Positions 41,811 to 50,157 of a stretch of 52,746 nucleotides of DNA are shown one piece after another. The stretch's first letter is position 1. Each line of letters starts with the position of its first letter. A program made the position numbers and the translations under genes. Origin of the DNA: JAKFEW01 sp036675505. GTDB taxonomy: Bacteria; Cyanobacteriota; Sericytochromatia; S15B-MN24; JAQBPE01. The stretch is from NCBI GenBank assembly GCA_036675505.1, contig JAKFEW010000134.1, positions 1 to 52,746 on the forward strand, given 5' to 3'. The notes under the pieces are model-generated. The model was given only the letters and a program-made list of their open reading frames with translations, was not told where the DNA came from and did no database searches.

Positions 41811-43837
41811 ACGCCTGCCGGGCGCGGACATGCCGCCGACTGGCGCGGGATCTCGAACCAGAAGGTGCTGCCCTTGCCGACCTCGCTCAGCGCGCCGATC
41901 TGGCCGTTGTGCGCGTCGATCATCGCCTTGCTGATCGAGAGCCCGAGGCCGGTGCCGCCCTTGCGGGCGCCCTGGTCGAGCTGGACGAAGCGCTGGAAGA
42001 GCTTGGGCAGGTCCTCAGCGGCGATGCCGACGCCGGTGTCCACGACGTCGCAGCGGACGCTTTCACCCTTCGCGCTCGCGCGGATGGTGACCGTCCCGCC
42101 CTCCTGCGTGAACTTGAGCGCGTTGCCGACCAGGTTGATCAGCACCTGGCCGATCCGCTGCGGGTCCATCTCGACCATCAGCGGCTCGGCCGGCAGCATG
42201 ACCTCGAGGTGCACCTTCGCGGAAGTGGCGAGCGGCATCAGGCTGTCGGACACGTCGTGGACCTTGGCCGCGAAGTCCGCGGACTCGCAGTTCAGCTTGA
42301 ACGTGCCGGCCTCGATGCGCGCGTAATCGAGCAGGTCCGCCACCAGGCGCTCCATCCGCTCTTCGCCCTTGCGGACCTCCGCGACGAACTCGAGCTCCTT
42401 GGGCGTCAGCGTGCCGCCCACGCCCTCCTCCAGGAACTCGAGGTAGCCCTTCATGGCCGTCAGCGGCGTGCGGAGCTCATGCGTGACGGCGTTGACGAAG
42501 ATGTTCTTGAGCCGGTCGAGCTCGATCAGCTGCTCGAACTGGGCCTGGAGCTCGAGCCGCAAGCGGTTGATCTCCGTGATGTCGCGCGCGATCACGGCGG
42601 CACCCGTGATCGTCCCAGCGGCGTCCTTGATCGGCGAGACGGCCACCGAAACCTCGACCCGCGTGCCGTTCTTGCGCTGCCATGCGGTTTCATGGTGCTC
42701 GACGTGCTCGCCGCGCCCCACGCGGGCAAGCATTTCGGTCAGCTCGGGTTGCTGCTCGGCCGGAACCAGCTCCGAGACGGCCCGACCGACCACCTCGGCT
42801 TCTTCGTAACCGAACATGCGCTGCGCGCCCGGGTTCCAGCTGGTGACAAGGCCTTCGAGCGTTTGCGAGAGGATCGCATCGCTCGAGGCCTCGACGATGG
42901 CGGCGAGCCGGGCGAGCGACGCCTCCGCACGTCGCGCCTCGGTGACGTCGCGGAAGTACCAGACCCGGCCGTAGTACATGCCGTTCGGCGTGATCGCGGG
43001 CGCTGAGTAGCGGTGGAACACCCGGCCGTCATTCAGCTTGATCTCGTCGTGGCCGATCTCCAGCGGCTGCTTATAAAGCGCCGCGACACGTGCCATATGG
43101 GCATCGGGGTCGACGACCAGCGTCCGGATGTGGGCCTGCAGCAGCTTGTCGTCGAGCATGTCCATGACCGCCGGCGGCACACCCCACATCTCGCAAAACC
43201 GGCTGTTGCGGCTCACGACGGCCTGGTTCTCGTCGACGACGAGGATGCCGTCGAGCGAGGCTTCCTGCTGCGCCTTGAGGATCGACGAGCTGCGGCGCAG
43301 CGCCTCCTGGACTCGCTTGTGCTCGACGAACAGGCCGAGCTCCTGGCTGACGCTGCTCACGAGCGCCATCCGGCCTTCGTTCGGTATGCGCGCCTGGGGC
43401 CCGTAGTACTCGATGACCCCGACCACATGGTCCATGTTCCAGATCGGCACGACCAGGCCGCCGTGCAGCCCCTCCTTGCGCGCCGACTCGGCCCGCACGA
43501 AACCCGGTTCCTCCGCCACGTCGTGGATCCAGGTCGGCGTGCCGCTCGCCCATACCTGACCCAGCACGCCGTGGTCCCGCGGCACGATCATCGCGCGGCT
43601 CTGCGCGATGAACTCCGCGAAATCGCGGTGCGCCGCATGCCAGCCACCGGCGTAGCGCAACACGTTGTGGCGATCGTCGACGAGCCACATCTGGCCGACC
43701 AGCCAGCCTTCGGACTCGCCGAGGGCCGCGAGGATCTTGGTCGCGGCGTCCTCGATGGTGGGGGAGGTCGCCAGGATGCGATCGGCCGTATAGAGCGCGG
43801 CCAGCCGACGAGCGGTCCTGTCGATGGTTTCGGCCAT
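41807..43837 (-). CDS. GAF-PAS-PAS histidine kinase convergent with kdpE
   Basis: ATG 43837 follows AAAGGTG; a GTG at 43849 is an alternative start. The 676-residue soluble kinase has an N-terminal GAF domain (WLVDDRHNVLRYAGGWH, GLVVPIWNMDHVVGVIEYYG), two PAS domains (about 195-300 and 315-425), HisKA with NAVTHELRTPLTAMKGYLEF (His453), and HATPase boxes NLVGNALKF, DTGVGIAAEDLPKLF and KGGTGLGLSIS. It has no membrane segment. The C-terminal half is very close in wording to that of the 1842-residue kinase at 23.8 kb. Its stop codon overlaps the kdpE stop on the other strand, and its promoter region adjoins the TrkA operon, so it may be a second input to potassium control. Confidence 0.9.
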   Translation of the reverse strand: MAETIDRTARRLAALYTADRILATSPTIEDAATKILAALGESEGWLVGQMWLVDDRHNVLRYAGGWHAAHRDFAEFIAQSRAMIVPRDHGVLGQVWASGTPTWIHDVAEEPGFVRAESARKEGLHGGLVVPIWNMDHVVGVIEYYGPQARIPNEGRMALVSSVSQELGLFVEHKRVQEALRRSSSILKAQQEASLDGILVVDENQAVVSRNSRFCEMWGVPPAVMDMLDDKLLQAHIRTLVVDPDAHMARVAALYKQPLEIGHDEIKLNDGRVFHRYSAPAITPNGMYYGRVWYFRDVTEARRAEASLARLAAIVEASSDAILSQTLEGLVTSWNPGAQRMFGYEEAEVVGRAVSELVPAEQQPELTEMLARVGRGEHVEHHETAWQRKNGTRVEVSVAVSPIKDAAGTITGAAVIARDITEINRLRLELQAQFEQLIELDRLKNIFVNAVTHELRTPLTAMKGYLEFLEEGVGGTLTPKELEFVAEVRKGEERMERLVADLLDYARIEAGTFKLNCESADFAAKVHDVSDSLMPLATSAKVHLEVMLPAEPLMVEMDPQRIGQVLINLVGNALKFTQEGGTVTIRASAKGESVRCDVVDTGVGIAAEDLPKLFQRFVQLDQGARKGGTGLGLSISKAMIDAHNGQIGALSEVGKGSTFWFEIPRQSAACPRPAGV

Positions 43838-43923
43838 GATTGGCGACACCTTTCAGAGCCCCGATGGGGCCGTCTTCGATCATAGGCGTCCGCTTCGCGC
43901 GATGAAACCACTGGTCGGCCGGC

Positions 43924-43990
43924 TCTTTACACTTTCCTGATCGCCGACCAGCCGATCTTTACATTTTCTTTATGCCGACCTCCGTACGAT
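43924..43990 (+). promoter_or_regulatory. Double KdpE-type box and leaderless promoter of the trkA-permease operon
   Basis: TCTTTAC (43924-43930) with a weak second half at 43935 lies 61 bp before the -10 hexamer TACGAT (43985-43990). A perfect-spaced pair TCTTTAC (43956-43962) and TCTTTAT (43967-43973) begins 29 bp before the same hexamer. Six bases (GTCGGC) separate the -10 box from the ATG at 43997, so the transcript would be leaderless. Confidence 0.65.
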
Positions 43991-43996
43991 GTCGGC

Positions 43997-44113
43997 ATGA
44001 TTCTCATCATCGGATGCGGCCGCCTCGGCGGCAGCCTCGCGGCCCGCCTGGCGGCCGCCGGCCGGGACGTGACGGTGCTCGACCACGCGCTCACGGAGCA
44101 GGTGGAAGGCTAA
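43997..44113 (+). CDS. 38-residue TrkA N-terminal stub / leader peptide
   Basis: The ATG at 43997 lies at the predicted transcription start. The product MILIIGCGRLGGSLAARLAA then AGRDVTVLDHALTEQVEG is the first beta-alpha-beta of an RCK/TrkA Rossmann fold (GxGxxG intact) and then stops. TAATG overlaps the stop with the trkA start, so the two are translationally coupled. Many bacteria have two adjacent trkA genes (as ceoB/ceoC); this is best read as the remnant of the first one, kept as a leader. The 38-residue piece cannot bind NAD on its own. Confidence 0.6.
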   Translation: MILIIGCGRLGGSLAARLAAAGRDVTVLDHALTEQVEG

Positions 44114-44775
44114 TGTTCATCGTGATCGCCGGCGGCGGCAAGATCGGGTTGCACCTCATCCGCGGCCTGCTCGCCCAGCGCCACGAGGTGGCGTTGATCG
44201 AGCGTGATCGCCGGGTCTGCGAGATGGTGTACCGCGAGTTCGAGGAAGTCGCCGTGATCGCGGGCGACGGCACCAACCCCGAGCTGCTGCTGCGGGCGGG
44301 CATCGAGAAGGCGGACGTGCTGGTGGCCGTGGCCGGCCGCGACCAGGACAACTACATGATCTGCAAGATGGCCAAGGAGCTCTACGGCGTGAAGCGCACG
44401 CTCGCCCGCGTCAACGACCCGCGCAACGACGATCTGTTCAAGCTGGCGGGCGTCGATCTGGTGATCAGCGTGACCTCGATGGTCTCGCGGGCGATCGAGT
44501 ACGAGATCATCCCGCACGAGGCGATGACCCTGCTCACCTGGCACGAGCGCATGTCGGTGGTCGAGATCGACCTGCCGGCCGACGCGCCGGTGGTCGGCCT
44601 GCCGCTGCGCAAGCTCGACCTGCCGGCGAACTCGCTGGTGGCTGCCATCTGGCGCAACAGCGAGGCCCTCATCCCGGACGGCAACACCGTGCTCGCGCCC
44701 GGCGACGAGATCTTCGCCATCACGGTCAAGGGCAACGAAGAACAGCTGCGCACCTCGCTGGTGGGCGCGGAGTAA
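44113..44775 (+). CDS. trkA: TrkA-family (RCK_N/RCK_C) potassium-uptake regulatory protein
   Basis: The 220-residue protein has an RCK_N Rossmann domain (MFIVIAGGGKIGLHLIRGLL, then LIERD binding the ribose, VIAGDGTNPELLLRAGIEKA) and an RCK_C ligand domain (VVEIDLPADAPVVGLPLRKL, ALIPDGNTVLAPGDEIFAI). Such proteins bind NAD(H), ATP/ADP or c-di-AMP and gate a K+ channel or transporter. No TrkH/KtrB follows; instead an APC permease starts three bases after the stop, implying that TrkA regulates this permease. Start overlaps the preceding stub by one base. Confidence 0.9.
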   Translation: MFIVIAGGGKIGLHLIRGLLAQRHEVALIERDRRVCEMVYREFEEVAVIAGDGTNPELLLRAGIEKADVLVAVAGRDQDNYMICKMAKELYGVKRTLARVNDPRNDDLFKLAGVDLVISVTSMVSRAIEYEIIPHEAMTLLTWHERMSVVEIDLPADAPVVGLPLRKLDLPANSLVAAIWRNSEALIPDGNTVLAPGDEIFAITVKGNEEQLRTSLVGAE

Positions 44776-44778
44776 CCC

Positions 44779-46752
44779 ATGACCACGACGACGATGACGC
44801 CCGAGACGCCTGCGACGGCGCCGAAACACCGCGCCCACCAGCTCACCTGGTGGCTGGGCGCGGGCCTGGTCGGCGCCGACATCGGCACCTCGGTCTTCTA
44901 CAGCACCGGCGTGCTCTACCCGCTGGTGGGCTTCGCCGCGCCTTTCTTCATCACCTTCGTCTGTCTCGCGATGTGGCTCTTCAAGACCACTTACCAGGAA
45001 GGTTGCGCGGTCAGCCCGCTGAACGGCGGGGCCTACGCGATGGTGCTCCAGACGATCGGCCGGCGCGCGGCGCTGGTGGTCGGTTCGCTCACGATCCTCT
45101 CCTACCTCGCGACGGCCGTCGTGAGCGCGCTCTCGGGCGCGCAATATCTCTCGACCCTGTGGGCGGCCCCCTGGCCCACCTGGCTGATCGTGGCGGTCGC
45201 GTCGGTGCCGGTGATCGGCTTCGCGCTGCTCAACCTGGTCGGCCTCAAGGAGTCCACCACGCTCGTCTTCGGCATCGCGGCCTTCCACTTCGTGACGCTG
45301 ATCGCGATGGACTGCTACGGGCTGTTCCTGGCCTTCACGCAGGGGGCGCACTGGGAGCGCCTCACGATGGGCTTCGGCGACCTCGCGCCGCATGCGATCA
45401 TCATGGCCTTCGCCGCGGCGTTCCTGGGCATCACGGGCTTCGAATCGGCCGCCCAGATCGTCGAGGAGATCGAGCAGCCGACGTGGTTGTCGATCAAGAA
45501 GATCTACCTGACGATCGTGTTGCTGGTGAGCTTCACGGGCCCTGTGTCGTCGCTGCTGTGCATCGTGCTGCTCTCGGACACCGACGTCGAGAAGTACAAG
45601 GCCACGTTCCTCTCCGGGCTGGCCATCCACGAGGGCGGCACGGCGATGCTCTACCTGCTCGTCACCAACGCCTGTCTGACGCTGTTCGCGGCCGTGAACA
45701 CGGCCTTCGCGGGCGCCACCGGCCTGATGACCACGATGGGCAAGCAGGGCAACCTGCCCGCCGCCGTGCTGCGCCAGTGGATGCACCGCGCGGCGTTCCT
45801 CAAGGGCTTCCCGTTCGTCGCGTTGCCCTTCGCGGCGCTCTGCCTGGTCATGCTCGCGGCGTTCCCGGGCGCCGTCGACCGGCTGGGCGAGGTCTACGGC
45901 ATGGCCTTCCTCAGCGTGATGATCGCCTACTGCGCGGGCGTCGTGCTGCTCCGGCTGCGCCAGCCCGCCAAGGTGGCGCGCTCGGCCTGGGTCAGCACCT
46001 GGACGGTGCGCTGGCGCGGCACGCCGCTCCCCGTCGCGGCCCTGCTCGGCGGCGGCATCCTGGTGCTCGCCGAGGCGATCCTGCTCGCCACCGCGCACCA
46101 CGCGCGCGACCTCGGGCTGCAGCTCTTCCTGGGCGTCTTGCTGGTCATGGCCTTCTACCGCCTCGGCCAGGTCGAAACGCGCATGGTCCGCCTGCCGGAC
46201 TTGCGGTTGGGGCTGGGCAAGTACCGCGGCCGTGACACGCTGCCGGAGCTGCCCACCTACGTCCTGTGCACGGGCGCGATCGAGCCGCGGCTGCTCGTCT
46301 CGGAGATCAGCCACCTGATACGCTGCCACGGCGAGGACATCGAAATCGTGATGTTCCACGCGGAAGAGCAACATGGCGTTCATGGGACGATCGCCGAGGG
46401 GCTGGAGCGGCTGATTTCGCAGCAGCTCGAGGACTTCTTCAGCGACCGCGACGTGATCCTCGCCGTCAAGGTCTTGCCCGGCAACCTGATCGAGGTGCTG
46501 TCCGAGTACGGCAAGATCCGGACCTTCGCGAAGGTCTTCGTCGGCACCGGCCACGACCCGGAAGCGAGCGAGGCGTTGCGCGAGCACCTCGCCAACGAGC
46601 TCGGCGTCGACGTAGTCCGCCTGAACGAGAAGGACCTGCCGAAGGGCCCGGGCGTGTGGTTCGCCCAGTGGGCCCAGGATCCCCGCCGCGGCCATCCGCT
46701 GCGGCCCGAAGGGTCGTCGCGCAGCGGGGACCTCGAGGAGCCTTTCGGCTGA
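44779..46752 (+). CDS. KimA-like APC-superfamily permease with cytosolic Usp-like tail, probable K+ importer
   Basis: The 657-residue protein has about 12 transmembrane segments (residues 25-475): GLVGADIGTSVFYSTGVLYP, SPLNGGAYAMVLQTIGRR, ILSYLATAVVSALSGAQYL, GFESAAQIVEEIEQP. The pattern GADIGTSVFYS / NGGAYA fits the APC/KUP/KimA group. The last 170 residues form a cytosolic alpha/beta domain (PTYVLCTGAIEPRLLVSEIS, FFSDRDVILAVKVLPGN, FAKVFVGTGHD) similar to a universal-stress fold, comparable in place to the KimA C-terminal domain. Operon with TrkA under a KdpE-type box makes K+ the likely substrate; an amino-acid transporter is the alternative. Confidence 0.75.
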   Translation: MTTTTMTPETPATAPKHRAHQLTWWLGAGLVGADIGTSVFYSTGVLYPLVGFAAPFFITFVCLAMWLFKTTYQEGCAVSPLNGGAYAMVLQTIGRRAALVVGSLTILSYLATAVVSALSGAQYLSTLWAAPWPTWLIVAVASVPVIGFALLNLVGLKESTTLVFGIAAFHFVTLIAMDCYGLFLAFTQGAHWERLTMGFGDLAPHAIIMAFAAAFLGITGFESAAQIVEEIEQPTWLSIKKIYLTIVLLVSFTGPVSSLLCIVLLSDTDVEKYKATFLSGLAIHEGGTAMLYLLVTNACLTLFAAVNTAFAGATGLMTTMGKQGNLPAAVLRQWMHRAAFLKGFPFVALPFAALCLVMLAAFPGAVDRLGEVYGMAFLSVMIAYCAGVVLLRLRQPAKVARSAWVSTWTVRWRGTPLPVAALLGGGILVLAEAILLATAHHARDLGLQLFLGVLLVMAFYRLGQVETRMVRLPDLRLGLGKYRGRDTLPELPTYVLCTGAIEPRLLVSEISHLIRCHGEDIEIVMFHAEEQHGVHGTIAEGLERLISQQLEDFFSDRDVILAVKVLPGNLIEVLSEYGKIRTFAKVFVGTGHDPEASEALREHLANELGVDVVRLNEKDLPKGPGVWFAQWAQDPRRGHPLRPEGSSRSGDLEEPFG

Positions 46753-46792
46753 CGTGCGCGGTTCAATGGACAACGTGGCGAGCAGGCGTTCA

Positions 46793-46801
46793 TGATACGA
46801 T
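46793..46801 (+). promoter_or_regulatory. Extended -10 promoter before slipin gene
   Basis: TGA followed by TACGAT (46796-46801) forms an extended -10 element 37 bp before the GTG start, after the permease stop at 46752. It would allow separate expression of the slipin gene. Confidence 0.35.
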
Positions 46802-46837
46802 CCTGACGCTCGACCTGGGATCCATCGGAGGTTCATC

Positions 46838-47611
46838 GTGCTCGACGTCCTGCCTGCTCTCCTGCCCGCCGTCCTGCTCCCGCTCCTCCTCCTCGGGCTC
46901 TCCGGCATCCGCGTCGCGCAAGAGTATCAGCGCGCGGTCGTCTTCCGGCTCGGTCGCTGCATCGGCACGCGCGGCCCCGGCTTGTACTGGCTGATCCCGC
47001 TCTTCGAGTGGCAACGCAACCTGGACATGCGCACCAACACGGTCGCCGTCGAGGCCCAGGACACGATCACCAAGGACTCGGTCACCGTGCGCGTGAACGC
47101 CGTCGTGTGGTTCCGCATCACCGACCCGGTCATGGCCATCGTGGGCGTGGCCGACTACGAGTCGGCGGTCTACCAGGTCGCGCTCACGAGCCTGCGCAAC
47201 ATCATCGGCCAGTTCCCGCTCGACGACGTGCTGCGCGAGCGCGACGTCATCAACGCCCGCCTGCGCGGCGTGGTCGACGCGGCGACCCACCGCTGGGGGG
47301 TGGAGATCGAGGGCGTCGAGATGAAGGACGTCGAGATCCCGACCTCGATGCAGCGCGCGATGGCGCGCGAGGCCGAAGCGACGCGCGAGAAGCGGGCCCG
47401 GATCATCAAGGCCGAGGCCGAGATGGAGTCGAGCGCCAAGCTCGCGGAGGCGGCCGATATGATCGCCAAACACCCGGCGGCGCTCGAGCTGCGGCGGATG
47501 CAGATGATCGCCGAGGTGGGCGCGGAGCAACATACGACGACGATCCTGATGATGCCGTCGGAGTTCGTGAACCTGGCGGCGGAAGCGGCCAGGAAGCTCC
47601 GCGAGTCCTGA
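46838..47611 (+). CDS. Slipin/stomatin-type SPFH membrane protein
   Basis: GGAGG at 46828-46832 precedes the GTG at 46838. The 257-residue protein has an N-terminal hairpin membrane segment (LLPAVLLPLLLLGLSGI) and the stomatin/prohibitin domain: VAQEYQRAVVFRLGR, GPGLYWLIPLFEW, VAVEAQDTITKDSVTVRVNA, YQVALTSLRNIIGQFPLDD, MQRAMAREAEATREKRARII. Bacterial slipins form membrane microdomain scaffolds and are often paired with a NfeD protease partner, which is absent here. No link to the K+ genes is shown other than adjacency and direction. Confidence 0.93.
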   Translation: MLDVLPALLPAVLLPLLLLGLSGIRVAQEYQRAVVFRLGRCIGTRGPGLYWLIPLFEWQRNLDMRTNTVAVEAQDTITKDSVTVRVNAVVWFRITDPVMAIVGVADYESAVYQVALTSLRNIIGQFPLDDVLRERDVINARLRGVVDAATHRWGVEIEGVEMKDVEIPTSMQRAMAREAEATREKRARIIKAEAEMESSAKLAEAADMIAKHPAALELRRMQMIAEVGAEQHTTTILMMPSEFVNLAAEAARKLRES

Positions 47612-47618
47612 CCCCGGC

Positions 47619-49187
47619 TCAGGAGCTACAAGACAGCATCGAGCAGCCCGCACGGCTGCGCGCCCAGTCCGGGCGGCGGCGGGCGAAGGCCTCGCGGCCG
47701 GGCTGGTCGTCGTAGGGCCGGCGCATCACGTCGAGCAGGTCCGTGACGCCGGCGTGATCGCCTTGTCCGGCGCGGTCGATCGCCTCCTGCGCCAGGTAGT
47801 TGCGCATCACGAACTTGGGATTCGCGGCGTTCATGCGTGCGCGCCGCGCCGCGGGCCCGAGGGCGTCCTCCCGCGCGCGCGCCGCGTAGCGCGTGAGCCA
47901 GGCCGCGAAGCCGGGCTCGGCCTGCCGCCGCTTCGCCGGGTCGTAGAACGCCTCCTCGAGCGGGGCGAGCGTCGGCGCGGCGAGGTCGAGGTCGGCCAGG
48001 CCGCGGAAGAAGAGCGTCATATCGACCTCGGCCTCGTATAGCAGCCCGTAGAGGGCCTGGACGAGATCTTGATCGGCAGCGAGGCACTCGGCCAGGCCCA
48101 GCTTGCGCGCGACGTTGTCGCGCTCGGCCGCCGCGTAGACCTCGACGTAGCGCTCGAGGCCCGCGTAGAGCGGATCGGTCGAATCGAAGGCCGGCGCCAC
48201 CGCGTTGGCGAGCCGGTTCAGGTTCCAGTGCGCGATCTGCGGCTGGTGGCCGAAGCGGTAGCGGCGGCCCTCGGCGTCGGTGGTGTTGGGCGTCCAGTGA
48301 GGATCGAAGTCGTCGATCCAGCCGTAGGGCCCGTAGTCGATCGTGAGGCCGAGAATCGACATGTTGTCGGTGTTCATCACGCCGTGCACGAAGCCGACCC
48401 GCATCCAATGCGCGACCATGTGCGCCGTGCGCTCGCAGACGTCCAGGAACCAGGCCGCGCGCCGCGCCTGCACGTCCGTATGGGCCGCCTGGACGGCCTG
48501 GAAATCGCGGCGGATGGTGAAATCGATCAGCTGGGCCACCAGCGCCTCCTCGCCCCGCACGGCCGGCAGCTCGAAGTTGCCGAAGCGGATGAACGAGGGC
48601 GCCACGCGGCACACGATCGCGCCAGGCTCGGGCGCCGGGTGGCCGTCGTAGAACATGTCGCGCATGACCGGCTCGCCGGTCGCGACCAGGCTCAGCGCGC
48701 GGGTGGTCGGCACGCCGAGGTGGTGCATCGCCTCGCTGCACAGGAACTCGCGCACCGACGAGCGCAGCACCGCGCGGCCGTCCGCGCCGCGCGAGTACGG
48801 CGTCGGTCCCGCGCCCTTGAGCTGCAGCTCCCAGCGCTCGCCCGCGGCGTTGACCGCTTCGCCGAGGGTGATCGCCCGCCCATCGCCGAGCTGGCCGGCC
48901 CAGTTGCCGAACTGGTGCCCGCCGTAGTTCGCGGCGTAGGGCGCCATGCCGGCGAGCAGCGTATTGCCGCTGAACACCGCCGCGAAGGCGGGGGCCTGCA
49001 CCTCGGCCTGGCTGATGCCGAGCAGCGCCGCCACCTCGGGCGAGTAGGCGACGAGCCGCGGAGCGGCCACCGGGGTTGGCTCGACGCGCGAGTAGCACGC
49101 GCCGTGCACCTGCCGGCGCCGCGGGCCGGTCTCGGGGTCGGCGGGCAGGTCGCGGACGAACAGGTTGTCGAAGCGGAGGTTTCGCAT
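47619..49187 (-). CDS. selO: Protein adenylyltransferase SelO (YdiU family)
   Basis: The ATG at 49187 gives a 522-residue protein beginning MRNLRFDNLFVRDLPADPET. SelO is a pseudokinase-fold enzyme that transfers AMP from ATP to Ser/Thr/Tyr of target proteins and protects against oxidative stress. Family features visible: YGGHQFGNWAGQLGDGRA, LQLKGAGPTPYSRGADGRA, SSVREFLCSEAMHHLG, VGFVHGVMNTDNMSILG (metal-binding Asn), IDYGPYGWIDDFDP (DYGP) and RNYLAQEAIDRA. It ends AGCSMLSCSS, where some eukaryotic forms carry selenocysteine; here both are Cys. It is convergent with the slipin gene, seven bases apart. Confidence 0.97.
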   Translation of the reverse strand: MRNLRFDNLFVRDLPADPETGPRRRQVHGACYSRVEPTPVAAPRLVAYSPEVAALLGISQAEVQAPAFAAVFSGNTLLAGMAPYAANYGGHQFGNWAGQLGDGRAITLGEAVNAAGERWELQLKGAGPTPYSRGADGRAVLRSSVREFLCSEAMHHLGVPTTRALSLVATGEPVMRDMFYDGHPAPEPGAIVCRVAPSFIRFGNFELPAVRGEEALVAQLIDFTIRRDFQAVQAAHTDVQARRAAWFLDVCERTAHMVAHWMRVGFVHGVMNTDNMSILGLTIDYGPYGWIDDFDPHWTPNTTDAEGRRYRFGHQPQIAHWNLNRLANAVAPAFDSTDPLYAGLERYVEVYAAAERDNVARKLGLAECLAADQDLVQALYGLLYEAEVDMTLFFRGLADLDLAAPTLAPLEEAFYDPAKRRQAEPGFAAWLTRYAARAREDALGPAARRARMNAANPKFVMRNYLAQEAIDRAGQGDHAGVTDLLDVMRRPYDDQPGREAFARRRPDWARSRAGCSMLSCSS

Positions 49188-49328
49188 GGGCGCTCCAAAG
49201 GTCCAAACAGCGAGCATACCGCCTCCCGATCCCCGACACAAGCGTCGATCGCGGGTTAAGCGGGCGGATGCGGCGGGTAGGGCATGCATGTGGCGCTGGC
49301 TTCGCTCGGCCAGGCCCACGGAGCCTCG

Positions 49329-50141
49329 ATGTCCATCCAGAACGACCAGGGCATGACCCTCGACGATCTCCTCTCCTTCCGCGAATCGCCGGAGTCCTTC
49401 GCCGCGACGGCCCGCGCGCTGCGCAGGGATGCGGACCAGGGCGGCGCCCACGCGCAGTTCCTGCTCGCGGTGCTGCTGTACGAGGGCCACGTCGGCCGGC
49501 GCGAGGTCCTCGACGGCCTCGCCCTGCTGCGGGCCTCCGCCGCCCAGGGCCACCCGGCCGCCGCCGAGATGCTCGCGCGCGTGACCACCGATCGGCGCGA
49601 CCAGTTCCTGATCGGCCACGCGCTGATCTACGGCTTCGGCGCGCCCGCGGACGTGCCGGGCGGGCTGCGCTGGGTCAGCGATGCGGCCACCCAGGGGTAC
49701 GCCGCCGCGCAGGAGTTGCTCGGGCAGTGCATGCTGCACGGCCTGGGGGTGGCGGCGGATCCGGAGGCGGCGATCGGCTGGCTGCGGGCCGCCGCGAAGC
49801 AGGACGACAACCACGCCCAATACGCGCTCTACGGCGCCTTCAAGGTGGGCCGGGGCGTCGCGCGCGACGAGGCCGAGGCGATGCGCTGGCTGCGGCGGGC
49901 CGCGGACGGCGGCAACGTGAGCGCGGCCTACGCGCTGGCGCTGGCGCTGCGCGACGGCGCCGGCGTCGAGCAGGACGCGGCAGACGCCGCGCGGCGGCTC
50001 GCCGAGCTCGTGGAATTCGGGCATGTGAGCGCGACGGAACAGCTCGGCATGATGTACGTCGACGGGGTCGGCGTGGCGCGCGACGTCCAGCACGGGCTGT
50101 CGCTGCTGGTGCGCGCGAAGCGCGACCGCGGCGGCTGGTAG
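49329..50141 (+). CDS. Sel1-repeat protein
   Basis: The start at 49329 is chosen for GGAG at 49320-49323; an in-frame ATG at 49284 has no ribosome site. The 270-residue product is built of six to seven Sel1 repeats, for example ADQGGAHAQFLLAVLLYEGH, ATQGYAAAQELLGQCMLHGL, DDNHAQYALYGAFKVGRG, ADGGNVSAAYALALALRDG and EFGHVSATEQLGMMYVDGVG. No signal peptide is present, unlike the Sel1 protein at 18.0 kb. It is divergent from selO. A protein-interaction role is likely; partner unknown. Confidence 0.85.
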   Translation: MSIQNDQGMTLDDLLSFRESPESFAATARALRRDADQGGAHAQFLLAVLLYEGHVGRREVLDGLALLRASAAQGHPAAAEMLARVTTDRRDQFLIGHALIYGFGAPADVPGGLRWVSDAATQGYAAAQELLGQCMLHGLGVAADPEAAIGWLRAAAKQDDNHAQYALYGAFKVGRGVARDEAEAMRWLRRAADGGNVSAAYALALALRDGAGVEQDAADAARRLAELVEFGHVSATEQLGMMYVDGVGVARDVQHGLSLLVRAKRDRGGW

Positions 50142-50157
50142 TCGCTTCCCTGGGGAG

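Noticed and set aside
44110..46908. 932-codon minus-strand frame opposite trkA and the permease
   Set aside because: Mirror frame of high third-position GC genes; no domain recognisable.
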